DNA of 61,665 bases from Clostridium tertium (GTDB lineage Bacteria; Bacillota; Clostridia; Clostridiales; Clostridiaceae), in contig NZ_JAGGJY010000019.1 of assembly GCF_017873245.1 (NCBI RefSeq), positions 1 to 61,665 on the forward strand, given 5' to 3'. The notes under the pieces were generated by a model. That model saw nothing but the letters and a program-made list of their open reading frames with translations. It searched no databases and was not told where the DNA came from. Position numbers and translations under genes: made by a program. Position 1 is the stretch's first letter. Each line of letters begins with the position of its first letter. This document shows, piece by piece, positions 7,483 to 15,504 of this stretch.

Positions 7483-8184
7483 CTAGATATTTTCTTGATT
7501 ATTCTCAGGATTTTGTTCATCATTTATATTTGGATTTTGCGTAGGCTTGTCTTCCGGAGCATCATTAGGTTTATCTTCTGGAGTATCGGTAGGCTTCTCC
7601 TCTTTATCAGGCGTTGGATTTACTTCAGGTTTGTCCTCTGGATTCTCAATAGGCTTTTCAACTGGTACTTCAACTGGTTTATCTTCTGGATTAACAATAG
7701 GTTTATCTTCTGGTCTTGAATTTAAATTGGGACTTTGACCTTGTTCGTATGTATTATCAAATTGAATATTTGATTCTTCAATTGTAGTATTAATCGAATT
7801 TTCTTCAGCTTTTTCCTCTTCTTTCTTTTTTAACAACTCATTATATAAGCTCTCATAATATAGTAAATCTTTATCTAAATCCCCTTTTAATTCATCTACA
7901 TTAATGTTGTTATCTAGTTCTTTTATTTTAATTTTTAAAGATTCTAACTTTTCCCCTTTTTTAACTTCTAAATTATTATCCTTGACATTTTTCTCTTGTT
8001 CATTTTTTTCAATTTTCTTTGTAGAAAACATTTTCAAAGATAATTTTTCGTTATTTATTTTATTTGAATAAATAATTCCACTTGTAATCACAATTATTAA
8101 AATCATTATTAATCCTATGCATATTCCTAATTTTATTTTAAAATTATCATTGACTATTTTAAATATTCGTCTAATAAACTTCAT
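7483..8184 (-). CDS. membrane-anchored protein with coiled coil and PEDKP repeats
   Basis: A 233-residue protein: a short basic N-terminus, one membrane span (about residues 17-40, LGICIGLIMILIIVITSGII), a Lys/Glu-rich helical region (about 50-130) likely to form a coiled coil, then a Pro-, Glu- and Asp-rich tail (about 160-225) built from degenerate PEDKP units. The layout suggests an N-anchored extracellular stalk that crosses the wall. There is no LPxTG signal and no enzyme domain. Apparent frames on the opposite strand are shadows of the repeat. Two long inverted repeats lie upstream. Confidence 0.7.
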   Translation of the reverse strand: MKFIRRIFKIVNDNFKIKLGICIGLIMILIIVITSGIIYSNKINNEKLSLKMFSTKKIEKNEQEKNVKDNNLEVKKGEKLESLKIKIKELDNNINVDELKGDLDKDLLYYESLYNELLKKKEEEKAEENSINTTIEESNIQFDNTYEQGQSPNLNSRPEDKPIVNPEDKPVEVPVEKPIENPEDKPEVNPTPDKEEKPTDTPEDKPNDAPEDKPTQNPNINDEQNPENNQENI

Positions 8185-8211
8185 ATTAATCCTCCATTTT
8201 ATATTAAAGTG

Positions 8212-8246
8212 TTTTTATCTATATTCTAGCAAAATATAGATAAAAA
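8212..8246. repeat. inverted repeat upstream of the PEDKP gene
   Basis: Perfect 14-bp arms (TTTTTATCTATATT) separated by 7 nt, 28 nt before the minus-strand start at 8184. It could be an operator or a leader hairpin for that gene. Confidence 0.65.
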
Positions 8247-8287
8247 TACAAATTAATACTATTCATAATACTACTTTATCATTAATA

Positions 8288-8333
8288 TTTACTTATATAA
8301 TTAAACTGCTTTTATATTAATTATATAAGTAAA
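8288..8333. repeat. 17-bp inverted repeat in the divergent intergenic region
   Basis: Perfect arms TTTACTTATATAATTAA at 8288-8304 and 8317-8333 with a 12-nt loop. It sits between the PEDKP gene and the histidine kinase gene. There is no flanking T-run, so a regulator site is more likely than a terminator. Confidence 0.65.
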
Positions 8334-8494
8334 ATATTATACAACTCTATATTAATGCTAAGTCCATAAACTAAATAATATCAATTTCTTTCAAAATAAT
8401 AACTTTTTCATCATTTTTTTAGTAAATATTATACAAAAAATTGTATATATGGTAAAATATCTTATATATTCGTCATTTTATGGAGGTTATATTA

Positions 8495-10627
8495 ATGGAA
8501 ATTATCAACAAAGAAATAATACGTAACTCTAATAATTTTTATATAGATATAATAAACAATTTACTTTTTACCCCAAATATCTTTATAAATAGAAATTATC
8601 TTAAAGATTTAATTGAGGATATGGAAAATAGATTGATTAATGATAAAATCGATAAAAATGAACAGTTTATAATAAAACTTATAATTGGACTTTGTAATGA
8701 GAAATTAGAAGAATATTTCTATGCCATAAATATATTTAATGAATTGATTAAAAGTAAAGAATTTATAAAAGATTTATTTATTATAGGTGTCTTATATATT
8801 TCTTTGTCCCTTATTAATTTAAAAATAAATAACATAAATTTACAAAAGAAATATTTTAATTTAAGCAAATCATTTTTAGAAGATAATAATCAATTTGAAC
8901 TTTTACTTTTTCTTTATATAAATACTTCTGTCGTAAACTTAAAAATTTATAAATTTGATATTTACTTATATAATAATATTGATAGTTCATTTAAAATTTT
9001 AGCAAAACATGAATATAAATATGCATCTCAAGCATATTTAATACTTGGAATTATATATTATAAATATCTAAATTTAAATAATATATCAATAAAGCTTTTA
9101 AGTAAAGCTTTATACATAGCAAAAATTAATGGCCAAAATGAAATACAAATTTTAGCAAAGTATCATATAGGTTCAGTTAATATGCAATTATATAAATTTA
9201 AATATAGTAAAAATTTATACAAAAGTATCTTAAAAGATTATGAGCATTTATTGCCTATTAATATTAAAATTGATATCTATATTAAGTTAGTAAAAATATA
9301 TATTAAATCTAATGCAAATTCAGCTGAGATAACTAAATTATTAAATATTATTGAAAAAAGTATTTATAAATTAGATCTTTATTATATTGATATTTATCTT
9401 ATAAAGTATAATATACTACTAGTCCAATGTAAGATATCTCAAACCTATGAATCTATAATCGATTCATCATTAAGTGGCTTATTTTACTACTTGGACAATG
9501 CATACTATATATATAAAAGTAATATTTCAAAGTTTAAATTTATGGATTTTGATTATTGGCTAGAAATAACGTATGGAAATTTATTTTTTAAATTAAATGA
9601 CTATGATAATGCATTATTCCATCATAAAAAATCATTACTTTATTCTGAGAAATATAAAAATGAGAATACAATATGTTCATATAAATTAATTTATAAGGAT
9701 TTTGAAGCTCTTGAAAATTATAAAGAAGCTCTTAGTTATCTTAAAGCTTCAACAGAAACTCTTGAAAGTTATACTAGAAATAAAAAATCTGATCTTTATA
9801 TTCAATTATTTGATGATTATGAAAATCTAAAATACTATGATTCAATTAAGAACGATTTCTTCTCTAATCTCAGTCATGAACTTAGAACTCCTATTAATAT
9901 AATTTATTCTTCTGTTCAGCTTATAAGTTCATTAAAAGATAGAGATCCTGATTCACTAAAAGAATGTTTTTTTAAATATGAAAAGAGTGTAAGACAAAAT
10001 TGCTTAAGGATGTTGAAACTAATAAATAATTTAATAGATATAACTAAAATTGATTCTGGATCAGCTAAATTAAATCTTGTACATCTCGATGTAGTATCCT
10101 TTATCGAAGACTTAACCTTATCTATAATTCCCTATACAAGATATAAGAAACTTAATGTCACTTTTGATACAAACGTTGAAAAATTATATATGAATTTAGA
10201 TACTTATGCATTAGAAAAAATATTGCTAAATCTTCTATCTAATGCAATAAAATTTACCAATCCTAATGGTAATATTTTAGTTAAAATTGATGCTAATAAA
10301 AATTTCACTAAAATAATTGTAAGAGATGATGGTATAGGAATACCAAGTAATTTAAAAACCCTTATCTTTGATAAGTTTTTTAAAGTAGATGATACTCTAT
10401 CTAGAAAAACTGAAGGGAGTGGTATTGGTTTATCAATAACAAAAGGACTAGTTGAGATGCATGGAGGATTTATTATTGTTAATGATGAATATACTAATGG
10501 CACTGAATTTATAATTAATTTACCAACCCTTCCTGAGAAGAAAACTTTAGAAAATAGTGATTTTAAATACTTCATAGATGACGAAAAAATTATAAGAGAA
10601 TTATCTGATATTTATGAGTTATTTTAA
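8495..10627 (+). CDS. soluble histidine kinase with a long TPR-like sensor region
   Basis: A 710-residue kinase with no membrane segment. The first ~430 residues are a run of helical, TPR-like repeats rich in Ile, Asn, Lys and Tyr. A HisKA domain has the phospho-acceptor His near residue 461 (SNLSHELRTPINI). The HATPase domain shows the N box (LLNLLSNAIKFTN), the G1 box (DDGIGIP, near 610) and the G2 box (GSGIGLSITKGLVEMHGG). The ATG at 8495 lies 8 nt after GGAGG; the ATG at 8480 overlaps that site. No response regulator is adjacent, so it is an orphan. In clostridia orphan kinases often act on Spo0A, but that target is only a hypothesis here. Confidence 0.88.
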   Translation: MEIINKEIIRNSNNFYIDIINNLLFTPNIFINRNYLKDLIEDMENRLINDKIDKNEQFIIKLIIGLCNEKLEEYFYAINIFNELIKSKEFIKDLFIIGVLYISLSLINLKINNINLQKKYFNLSKSFLEDNNQFELLLFLYINTSVVNLKIYKFDIYLYNNIDSSFKILAKHEYKYASQAYLILGIIYYKYLNLNNISIKLLSKALYIAKINGQNEIQILAKYHIGSVNMQLYKFKYSKNLYKSILKDYEHLLPINIKIDIYIKLVKIYIKSNANSAEITKLLNIIEKSIYKLDLYYIDIYLIKYNILLVQCKISQTYESIIDSSLSGLFYYLDNAYYIYKSNISKFKFMDFDYWLEITYGNLFFKLNDYDNALFHHKKSLLYSEKYKNENTICSYKLIYKDFEALENYKEALSYLKASTETLESYTRNKKSDLYIQLFDDYENLKYYDSIKNDFFSNLSHELRTPINIIYSSVQLISSLKDRDPDSLKECFFKYEKSVRQNCLRMLKLINNLIDITKIDSGSAKLNLVHLDVVSFIEDLTLSIIPYTRYKKLNVTFDTNVEKLYMNLDTYALEKILLNLLSNAIKFTNPNGNILVKIDANKNFTKIIVRDDGIGIPSNLKTLIFDKFFKVDDTLSRKTEGSGIGLSITKGLVEMHGGFIIVNDEYTNGTEFIINLPTLPEKKTLENSDFKYFIDDEKIIRELSDIYELF

Positions 10628-10636
10628 ATAAATAGT

Positions 10637-10677
10637 AAGTTATACTGAGTTTTATTATTTAATACTTAGTATAACTT
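10637..10677 (+). terminator. terminator after the histidine kinase gene
   Basis: A 14-bp stem with one G-U pair (AAGTTATACTGAGT) and a 13-nt loop, followed by TTT, 9 nt after the kinase stop codon. Confidence 0.8.
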
Positions 10678-10890
10678 TTTCATTTATTAACTATAATTTC
10701 TATTTTTATTATTGTTAAACAAGCTTTACTTATCCCCGCCCTCCCCTAAAGTTTATCATACATTTATTATTAAGTATTCTAATTTACTTTAATTCAATAT
10801 TAACACATTCTATAATTTATGATTTTAAAATAGTACTTTTTTATTAATTATGTATTTTTTATGACATTTAGTAAATACTAGTATTACATT

Positions 10891-10906
10891 TTAGATTATT
10901 ATCTAA
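10891..10906. promoter_or_regulatory. palindrome before the reverse rubrerythrin gene (candidate peroxide-responsive operator)
   Basis: TTAGATTATTATCTAA, a perfect inverted repeat apart from a 4-nt centre, 23 nt before the start codon. Its AT-rich dyad is broadly similar to PerR boxes but does not match the consensus exactly, so the regulator is a guess from gene function. The upstream stretch 10678-10890 has no gene, only a C-rich patch at 10733-10746. Confidence 0.4.
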
Positions 10907-10929
10907 ATTTATTTTAAGGAGGATTCTAA

Positions 10930-11472
10930 ATGAAAAAGTTTGTTTGTACTGTTTGTGGCTATATCCATGAAGGAAATACACCACCAGAATTTTGTCCTGT
11001 CTGTAAGGTAGGTCCTGAAAAATTCCAGGAGATCACTGATGAAATGAACTGGGCAGATCAACATAAAATTGGTACTGTAAGTAATCTTGATCCTGAAATT
11101 TTAGAAGCATTGAGAGCTAACTTTACAGGTGAATGTACTGAAGTTGGAATGTACTTAGCTATGTCACGCCAAGCAGATCGTGAAGGATATCCAGAAGTTG
11201 CCGAAGCATATAAAAGAATTGCTTATGAAGAAGCTGAACATGCTTCCAAGTTTGCAGAAATTTTAGGTGAAGTTGTTGTTGCTGATACAAAAGCAAATTT
11301 GCAAGCTAGAGTTGAAGCTGAATATGGTGCTTGCGATGGCAAAAAGAAGCTTGCTGATTTAGCTAAGCAACAAAACCTTGATGCTATTCATGATACAGTT
11401 CATGAAATGTGTAAAGATGAAGCTAGACATGGATGTGCATTCAAAGGCTTATTAGATAGATATTTTAATTAA
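10930..11472 (+). CDS. reverse rubrerythrin
   Basis: A 180-residue non-haem iron peroxidase with the domain order inverted relative to classical rubrerythrin. The rubredoxin domain comes first (Cys 6, 9, 22 and 25: VCTVCGY and FCPVCK), then a ferritin-like four-helix domain with Glu-rich motifs [20 protein letters not shown] and [14 protein letters not shown], and a final EARHG. Family members reduce hydrogen peroxide and oxygen with electrons from NADH via rubredoxin-type partners and are a major oxygen defence of clostridia. AAGGAGG site. The next gene follows after 26 nt and is probably co-transcribed. Confidence 0.93.
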   Translation: MKKFVCTVCGYIHEGNTPPEFCPVCKVGPEKFQEITDEMNWADQHKIGTVSNLDPEILEALRANFTGECTEVGMYLAMSRQADREGYPEVAEAYKRIAYEEAEHASKFAEILGEVVVADTKANLQARVEAEYGACDGKKKLADLAKQQNLDAIHDTVHEMCKDEARHGCAFKGLLDRYFN

Positions 11473-11498
11473 TTATTTGTTAAGAAGGAGAGATTTCA

Positions 11499-11819
11499 AT
11501 GCAAAAAATTTATTGTAGCGCAAATAATTGTTCTCATAACAAAGAAAATATTTGTTTTGCTAACCGTATAAACGTTGTTGGGAAAAATTCAGATATTGAA
11601 TCTGATACATGTTGTGGATCATTCTTAGATAGATATACCTATGGGAATTTAACTAATAATGTTTACGATGAAGGAGATCCTTGTAGTTGTTTAGTATGCA
11701 AAGTTAATAGTTGTAAATATAATGAAAATCAATTATGTTCATTAAACTCTATAAATGTTTCCGGAAATGATGCTAAATTATATAGCCAAACTAATTGTGA
11801 AAGCTTTTGTAGAGAATGA
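11499..11819 (+). CDS. DUF1540 protein, two Cys-rich modules
   Basis: A 106-residue protein with two copies of a ~40-residue Cys motif, each of the form C-x4-C-x5-6-C then C at the end (CSANNCSHNKENICFANRINV... and CLVCKVNSCKYNENQLCSLNSINV...). These match DUF1540, a small putative metal-binding domain common in clostridia. Eleven cysteines are present. Linked to reverse rubrerythrin by a short gap, so a metal or redox role is plausible but unproven. A strong terminator follows. Confidence 0.82.
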   Translation: MQKIYCSANNCSHNKENICFANRINVVGKNSDIESDTCCGSFLDRYTYGNLTNNVYDEGDPCSCLVCKVNSCKYNENQLCSLNSINVSGNDAKLYSQTNCESFCRE

Positions 11820-11825
11820 TATAAT

Positions 11826-11863
11826 AAAAAAAATGATATCCCACCACGGATATCATTTTTTTT
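11826..11863 (+). terminator. terminator of the rubrerythrin-DUF1540 unit
   Basis: A perfect hairpin with ATGATATCC/GGATATCAT core and runs of eight A and eight T on either side, so it can act in both directions. Confidence 0.9.
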
Positions 11864-11984
11864 ATTAAGGGGATAAATTATTAATTGCTAAGCTGCGCTA
11901 ACAACTATATACATATATTACTATGTTTTTATGTCAGTACTGTTACAAAAACTATAAGAAAATATTTCTTTTCCCTTAAGAATA

Positions 11985-12758
11985 TTAATTTTTAATAAAT
12001 TTGTCTAGCTTTTTTTGAAGACTATATATCCTAACATTAGACTTTAGCTTCGCTATAAATAACTCCTCATCTATTGGTTTAGTTATAAAATCATCTGCTC
12101 CACAATCTAAAATTTTAGATAATGCTTTATTATTATCTAACGCAGTTACAGCTATTATTGATGAGTCAATATTACTTCTTCTTATTTTTCTAATTATATC
12201 CTTACCAAATTCATTTTTCAAAATAATATCTATTAAATATATATCATACTTTTTCCCACTATCTATTAAAGATTTTCCATCTTTATAGTAATCTACGTTA
12301 TATATTCTTCTACTTCTTAATATTTCTTTTTCTAACTCTATAAAAAATTCATTATCTTCGACTATTGCTATATTAGCTTCTTGAAGATCTCTCATATACT
12401 CATCAGTTCTAAATATACTATCTAAATAATTTCTAACTTCTTCTTCTAAATCTTTCTTTAGTATATACTCACTTATTCCAAGATTAACCAAATCTTTTCT
12501 TTTATCATCCATATCTTCACTAGTTACTACAAAGATAGGAATATCAAATCTTTTGTTTATTGCTTCTACAAATTCTTCAATATCTCCACCATTAGCATAT
12601 AATGATGATATTATAAGACTAACGTTTTGTGAATTTAAAACGTCTCTTGCCTCATTAAAATCCCTTACATTAATATACTTATGTCCCTTTTCTTTAACAA
12701 TTTTTTCTAATAATTTAGAGAAAAAACCACTTTGTTCTATATGTAATATATTGTACAT
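11985..12758 (-). CDS. double-receiver response regulator without an output domain
   Basis: A 257-residue protein of two receiver domains. The first (about 1-118) keeps the fold and the Lys (EYILKKD) but has Ser where the phospho-acceptor Asp is expected (LIISSLYANGG), so it looks like a pseudo-receiver. The second (about 128-250) has the acidic pocket (VEDNE), the acceptor Asp (IYLIDIILKNEFG), Thr (AVTALD) and Lys (DFITKPID). There is no DNA-binding, enzymatic or GGDEF domain, so output must be through protein contacts. No kinase is adjacent; the orphan kinase 1.4 kb to the left on the other strand is a candidate partner (inference). Confidence 0.85.
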   Translation of the reverse strand: MYNILHIEQSGFFSKLLEKIVKEKGHKYINVRDFNEARDVLNSQNVSLIISSLYANGGDIEEFVEAINKRFDIPIFVVTSEDMDDKRKDLVNLGISEYILKKDLEEEVRNYLDSIFRTDEYMRDLQEANIAIVEDNEFFIELEKEILRSRRIYNVDYYKDGKSLIDSGKKYDIYLIDIILKNEFGKDIIRKIRRSNIDSSIIAVTALDNNKALSKILDCGADDFITKPIDEELFIAKLKSNVRIYSLQKKLDKFIKN

Positions 12759-12954
12759 TTTCTTCCCACCTTTTATATCATTTTAAATCAATTATACATT
12801 AAAATTAAATCTGATTCTTTATATTTATCGAAATACTTTTAAATTTATGAATATTTTATAATAAAAAAAATATAATATAATTTCATCTATTCCATCCTTT
12901 GCTTTAAGTCAAAGTAACGTCACATATAACACTTACAAACTAACAGCAAGAAAT

Positions 12955-12990
12955 ATAAAAATCTTTGAATATTACTTCAAAGATTTTTAT
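12955..12990. terminator. perfect bidirectional hairpin
   Basis: 15-bp arms (ATAAAAATCTTTGAA) with a 6-nt loop and A/T runs on both sides. It lies between the receiver gene promoter region and the end of the pyruvate-kinase-like unit and would stop minus-strand transcription entering 12758. The remaining sequence at 12787-12954 holds no gene. Confidence 0.75.
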
Positions 12991-13032
12991 TTTAAATATA
13001 TGTTTCAATTAATAATCTATATAATTAAAACT

Positions 13033-13061
13033 AGTATCATATTAAATATTAATATGATACT
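13033..13061 (-). terminator. terminator after the 33-residue peptide gene
   Basis: 11-bp perfect stem (AGTATCATATT) with a 7-nt loop; on the minus strand it is followed by AGTTTTAATTAT. It starts 12 nt past the stop codon of the small gene. Confidence 0.7.
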
Positions 13062-13073
13062 TTAAAATATATA

Positions 13074-13175
13074 TTAGTAAACACATTTATATACATATAA
13101 AAATAATAAAATCATTGCAACTCCTAAAAGTACCCATAATACTGAATAAATGATATTTTCTATCTTCTTACTCAT
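13074..13175 (-). CDS. 33-residue single-span membrane peptide
   Basis: A short gene missed by length cut-offs. The ATG at 13175 overlaps the stop of the pyruvate-kinase-like gene (sequence ATGAGTAA), with an AGGTGG site inside that gene 6 nt upstream, the classic arrangement for coupled translation. The product has a basic head (MSKKIENIIYS), one hydrophobic span (VLWVLLGVAMILLFLYVY) and a short tail with one Cys. A terminator follows directly. A membrane tether or partner for the upstream protein is an inference; no family is recognised. Confidence 0.65.
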   Translation of the reverse strand: MSKKIENIIYSVLWVLLGVAMILLFLYVYKCVY

Positions 13176-14199
13176 TTTTACCACCTATGTTATAGTACTC
13201 TATTGCATTTTTTAAGAACTTAACAGTTTGAATAGGTGCTTTTCCTATAGAAGTTTCTCCTGCTAATAAAAATCCATTAATACCACATTTAATAAATTTA
13301 TAAATGCTTTCAATTTCTGGTAAAGTTGCAGGATGTCCGTTCTTCATGCTATTTAATATATGTGTAGCTACAATCACCTTTTTATCATTTTCCTTTATAG
13401 TTTTAATAGCTTGCTCTTGAAGGTTCACAGCATTTAATATACCTGACTCAGGTACTAAATCTCCCCTACCTATAATAATAGAATCTGTTAATTCTAAAAT
13501 TTCTTTAATATTATTTATACCAGTAGGTGTTTCTACTTTAGCCCATAGCTTGCACTTATTATTTGGATACTTTTCTTTTATTAATTTATTTATTATATTT
13601 ATATCTTCTTTTCTTTCAACGAAAGATTGACAAATTATATCTACGTCATTAGCTAACGCCCATAATATATTTTCTTTATCTTTTTCACTTAAAAAAGCTT
13701 TATCATCATATATATTAGATAAATTACATCCCTTTCCACCTCGTATAATTCCACCTCTAAGAACCTTAGTCTTTATTACACCCTTATCTATTTCTATAAT
13801 TTCAAAATTCATAGTATTATCCTTCATAGAGATAGCTTTTATATCACTTTTTATTATTTCTTCAGTACCTATTGTTAAAGGAATAAGCTTCATTTCTTTA
13901 AGTTTTGAAGTATCTATACTACTATAGAAATCTTCTCCACAAAAATATACTTCTTGTCCATTATAAATCTTATATATATATTTTAACTCTTTAGATACCC
14001 TTATTTTTTTCCCACATAAATCAACCAGTATATGTACATCTCTTTTTATCTCCTTAGAAAACTTTATTACATATTCAAATTCTTCTTTATTAAAATGAGA
14101 ACAATTCAACCTTAATATGTCTACTCCATTTTCTATAAGTTCTTTAATAATCCATTTATCTGTAGATTTTGGTCCTATAGTAGCTATTATCTGCATCAT
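13168..14199 (-). CDS. short pyruvate-kinase-like protein (barrel only)
   Basis: A 343-residue protein that aligns with the catalytic barrel of pyruvate kinase but lacks the C-terminal allosteric domain; bacterial enzymes are usually ~470-580 residues. Family blocks: IATIGPKS at the start, RLNCSH, DLCGKKIR, the catalytic-Lys block LWAKVETPTGINNI, GRGDLVPE, ATHILNSM, AGETSIGKAP. The Lys, metal-binding Glu and Asp and the active-site Thr positions appear kept, while DLKGPEIR and PTRAE are altered. It may be a divergent kinase or a paralogue acting on another enolpyruvate. It ends in an 8-nt overlap with a membrane peptide gene. Confidence 0.75.
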   Translation of the reverse strand: MMQIIATIGPKSTDKWIIKELIENGVDILRLNCSHFNKEEFEYVIKFSKEIKRDVHILVDLCGKKIRVSKELKYIYKIYNGQEVYFCGEDFYSSIDTSKLKEMKLIPLTIGTEEIIKSDIKAISMKDNTMNFEIIEIDKGVIKTKVLRGGIIRGGKGCNLSNIYDDKAFLSEKDKENILWALANDVDIICQSFVERKEDINIINKLIKEKYPNNKCKLWAKVETPTGINNIKEILELTDSIIIGRGDLVPESGILNAVNLQEQAIKTIKENDKKVIVATHILNSMKNGHPATLPEIESIYKFIKCGINGFLLAGETSIGKAPIQTVKFLKNAIEYYNIGGKNE

Positions 14200-14283
14200 A
14201 CTCTCCCTATTATTACTAATACTTATTTCTACTACAAAAACTATATTTTTATTACTAAAATCTCTTTATATAATTTCATAAAA

Positions 14284-14326
14284 ATATGATATGAAATTAT
14301 ATTTTCCAAGCAATTTCATACCATAT
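14284..14326. repeat. 15-bp inverted repeat before the pyruvate-kinase-like gene
   Basis: Arms ATATGATATGAAATT and its complement with one mismatch, 13-nt loop, 85 nt before the minus-strand start at 14199. No T-run, so an operator or leader hairpin is more likely than a terminator. Confidence 0.5.
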
Positions 14327-14353
14327 TCAGACTATTATTTTTACTATCACACA

Positions 14354-14785
14354 TTATAAATTAAAATTAGCTAATATATTAACTATTCCTTCTATATTTA
14401 ATTTTTCCATTATCTCTTCATTTTCTAGTGGTACCCTTATATATAACCCAGGTGCATTTATATTTTTTAGCAAGTAAAGATGCTCACCTTTTTCACAAAT
14501 CGTTTTTTTTAGGTTATCCTTCAAAAGATTTTCTACCATTTCACAGCAAACTTTTGAATTTCTATCATAGAATATTTCACATATTGAAATATCCTTTTTA
14601 AATTCTATTCCAACATAAAAATCTATATTAGTTATATTCGCAATAAGAACTTTTTCTAATAAGTTTTTCCCCATATTTTTATTTTGATTTTTAGATAAAT
14701 CTACAACAAAATTTCCTGTTTCCTTTAATCCTTGTGAAATGGCATTTAAAATTCTAGTATTATTTATATCTATTCCGTACTTCAC
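14354..14785 (-). CDS. degenerate N-acetylmuramoyl-L-alanine amidase-like protein
   Basis: A 143-residue protein that starts at a GTG after GGAGG. The overall pattern follows Amidase_3: an opening beta strand with Asn pair, a central LIANITNIDFYVGIEFKKD where active enzymes read AN..ADxFISIHxN, a YD..S..CCEMVENLL helix, and LYLLKNINAPGLYIRVPLEN where active enzymes read VLxxxxxPAVLVExGFxSN. The zinc-binding His and catalytic Glu are not kept, and the N-terminal HGG motif is missing. It is short for the family (~180). It is likely inactive or repurposed; the family match is moderate. Confidence 0.5.
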   Translation of the reverse strand: MKYGIDINNTRILNAISQGLKETGNFVVDLSKNQNKNMGKNLLEKVLIANITNIDFYVGIEFKKDISICEIFYDRNSKVCCEMVENLLKDNLKKTICEKGEHLYLLKNINAPGLYIRVPLENEEIMEKLNIEGIVNILANFNL

Positions 14786-14902
14786 CCTGCCTCCAAGGAA
14801 AATTGTTATTAGTTTATTCTATTCTCTTTTATTTGAAAATGTTCTAAAGTCTTTTTCATAAGAATAAGTTTATATATAGCTTATTATTTGAGGAGGTACA
14901 TC

Positions 14903-15391
14903 GTGAAGAAATATTTTTTTGCTTTTAGTTCTGTATTAATTATATTTTTATTTACTGGTTGCAATTTTAATAAGTCACAATACATAAGACCAAAATCTAA
15001 ACCTAGTAATAATTACTATACGAATGAAATTCAAGAAAAACTAAATAATAAAGAGTCATATACCATTAAGATTTTCGATTTAAATGTATATAAGTATTAT
15101 AGTGTTAATGAGGATGAACACAGTATTTTACCTGAATTTATAGAATCCTTAAACAATGAAAACTATGGATCTGAAATAGAAAAAGAGCTTACTCCTGAAT
15201 ATAAATTAATTATAGAGTTTTCAAATGCAAAATATATAATCAATGCATATAATGATAAATTAATATCAATTCATCCTTGGGATGGAGTTTATGAGGAAGA
15301 TATTATTTCTATGGAAGGTGTCTCTGATTATTATAATTTATATAAATTTTGTGAGTATATAAAGAAAGTCTCAAGTGGATTTGAAGGATAG
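14903..15391 (+). CDS. lipoprotein of unknown function
   Basis: A 162-residue protein. The GTG at 14903 lies 6 nt after AGGAGG and gives a proper lipoprotein signal: basic head MKKYF, hydrophobic core FAFSSVLIIFLF, lipobox F-T-G-C with the lipidated Cys near residue 20. A TTG further upstream would include the ribosome binding site and can be dropped. The mature part is acidic and Tyr-rich, with no recognised domain; the pattern DNKLISIHPWDGVYEEDIISMEG resembles small extracytoplasmic proteins but I cannot name a family. Confidence 0.75.
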   Translation: MKKYFFAFSSVLIIFLFTGCNFNKSQYIRPKSKPSNNYYTNEIQEKLNNKESYTIKIFDLNVYKYYSVNEDEHSILPEFIESLNNENYGSEIEKELTPEYKLIIEFSNAKYIINAYNDKLISIHPWDGVYEEDIISMEGVSDYYNLYKFCEYIKKVSSGFEG

Positions 15392-15397
15392 TTTTAA

Positions 15398-15443
15398 AGA
15401 CAGTAGATACACTCTTGTTTTTACCAAAGTCTATCTACTGTCT
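15398..15443. terminator. convergent terminator between the lipoprotein gene and the folate operon
   Basis: 12-bp perfect stem (AGACAGTAGATA) with T-rich flank on the plus strand. It starts 7 nt after the lipoprotein stop and lies about 60 nt past the end of folBK on the other strand. Confidence 0.85.
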
Positions 15444-15504
15444 CATTTTAATCTAACTTATTTTTTATCATAAAATTATTTTAATTATAATTTTATCTAC
15501 TATT

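Noticed and set aside
7477..7738. Two plus-strand frames opposite the PEDKP repeats
   Set aside because: Periodic shadow of the repeats on the other strand; no initiation signals.
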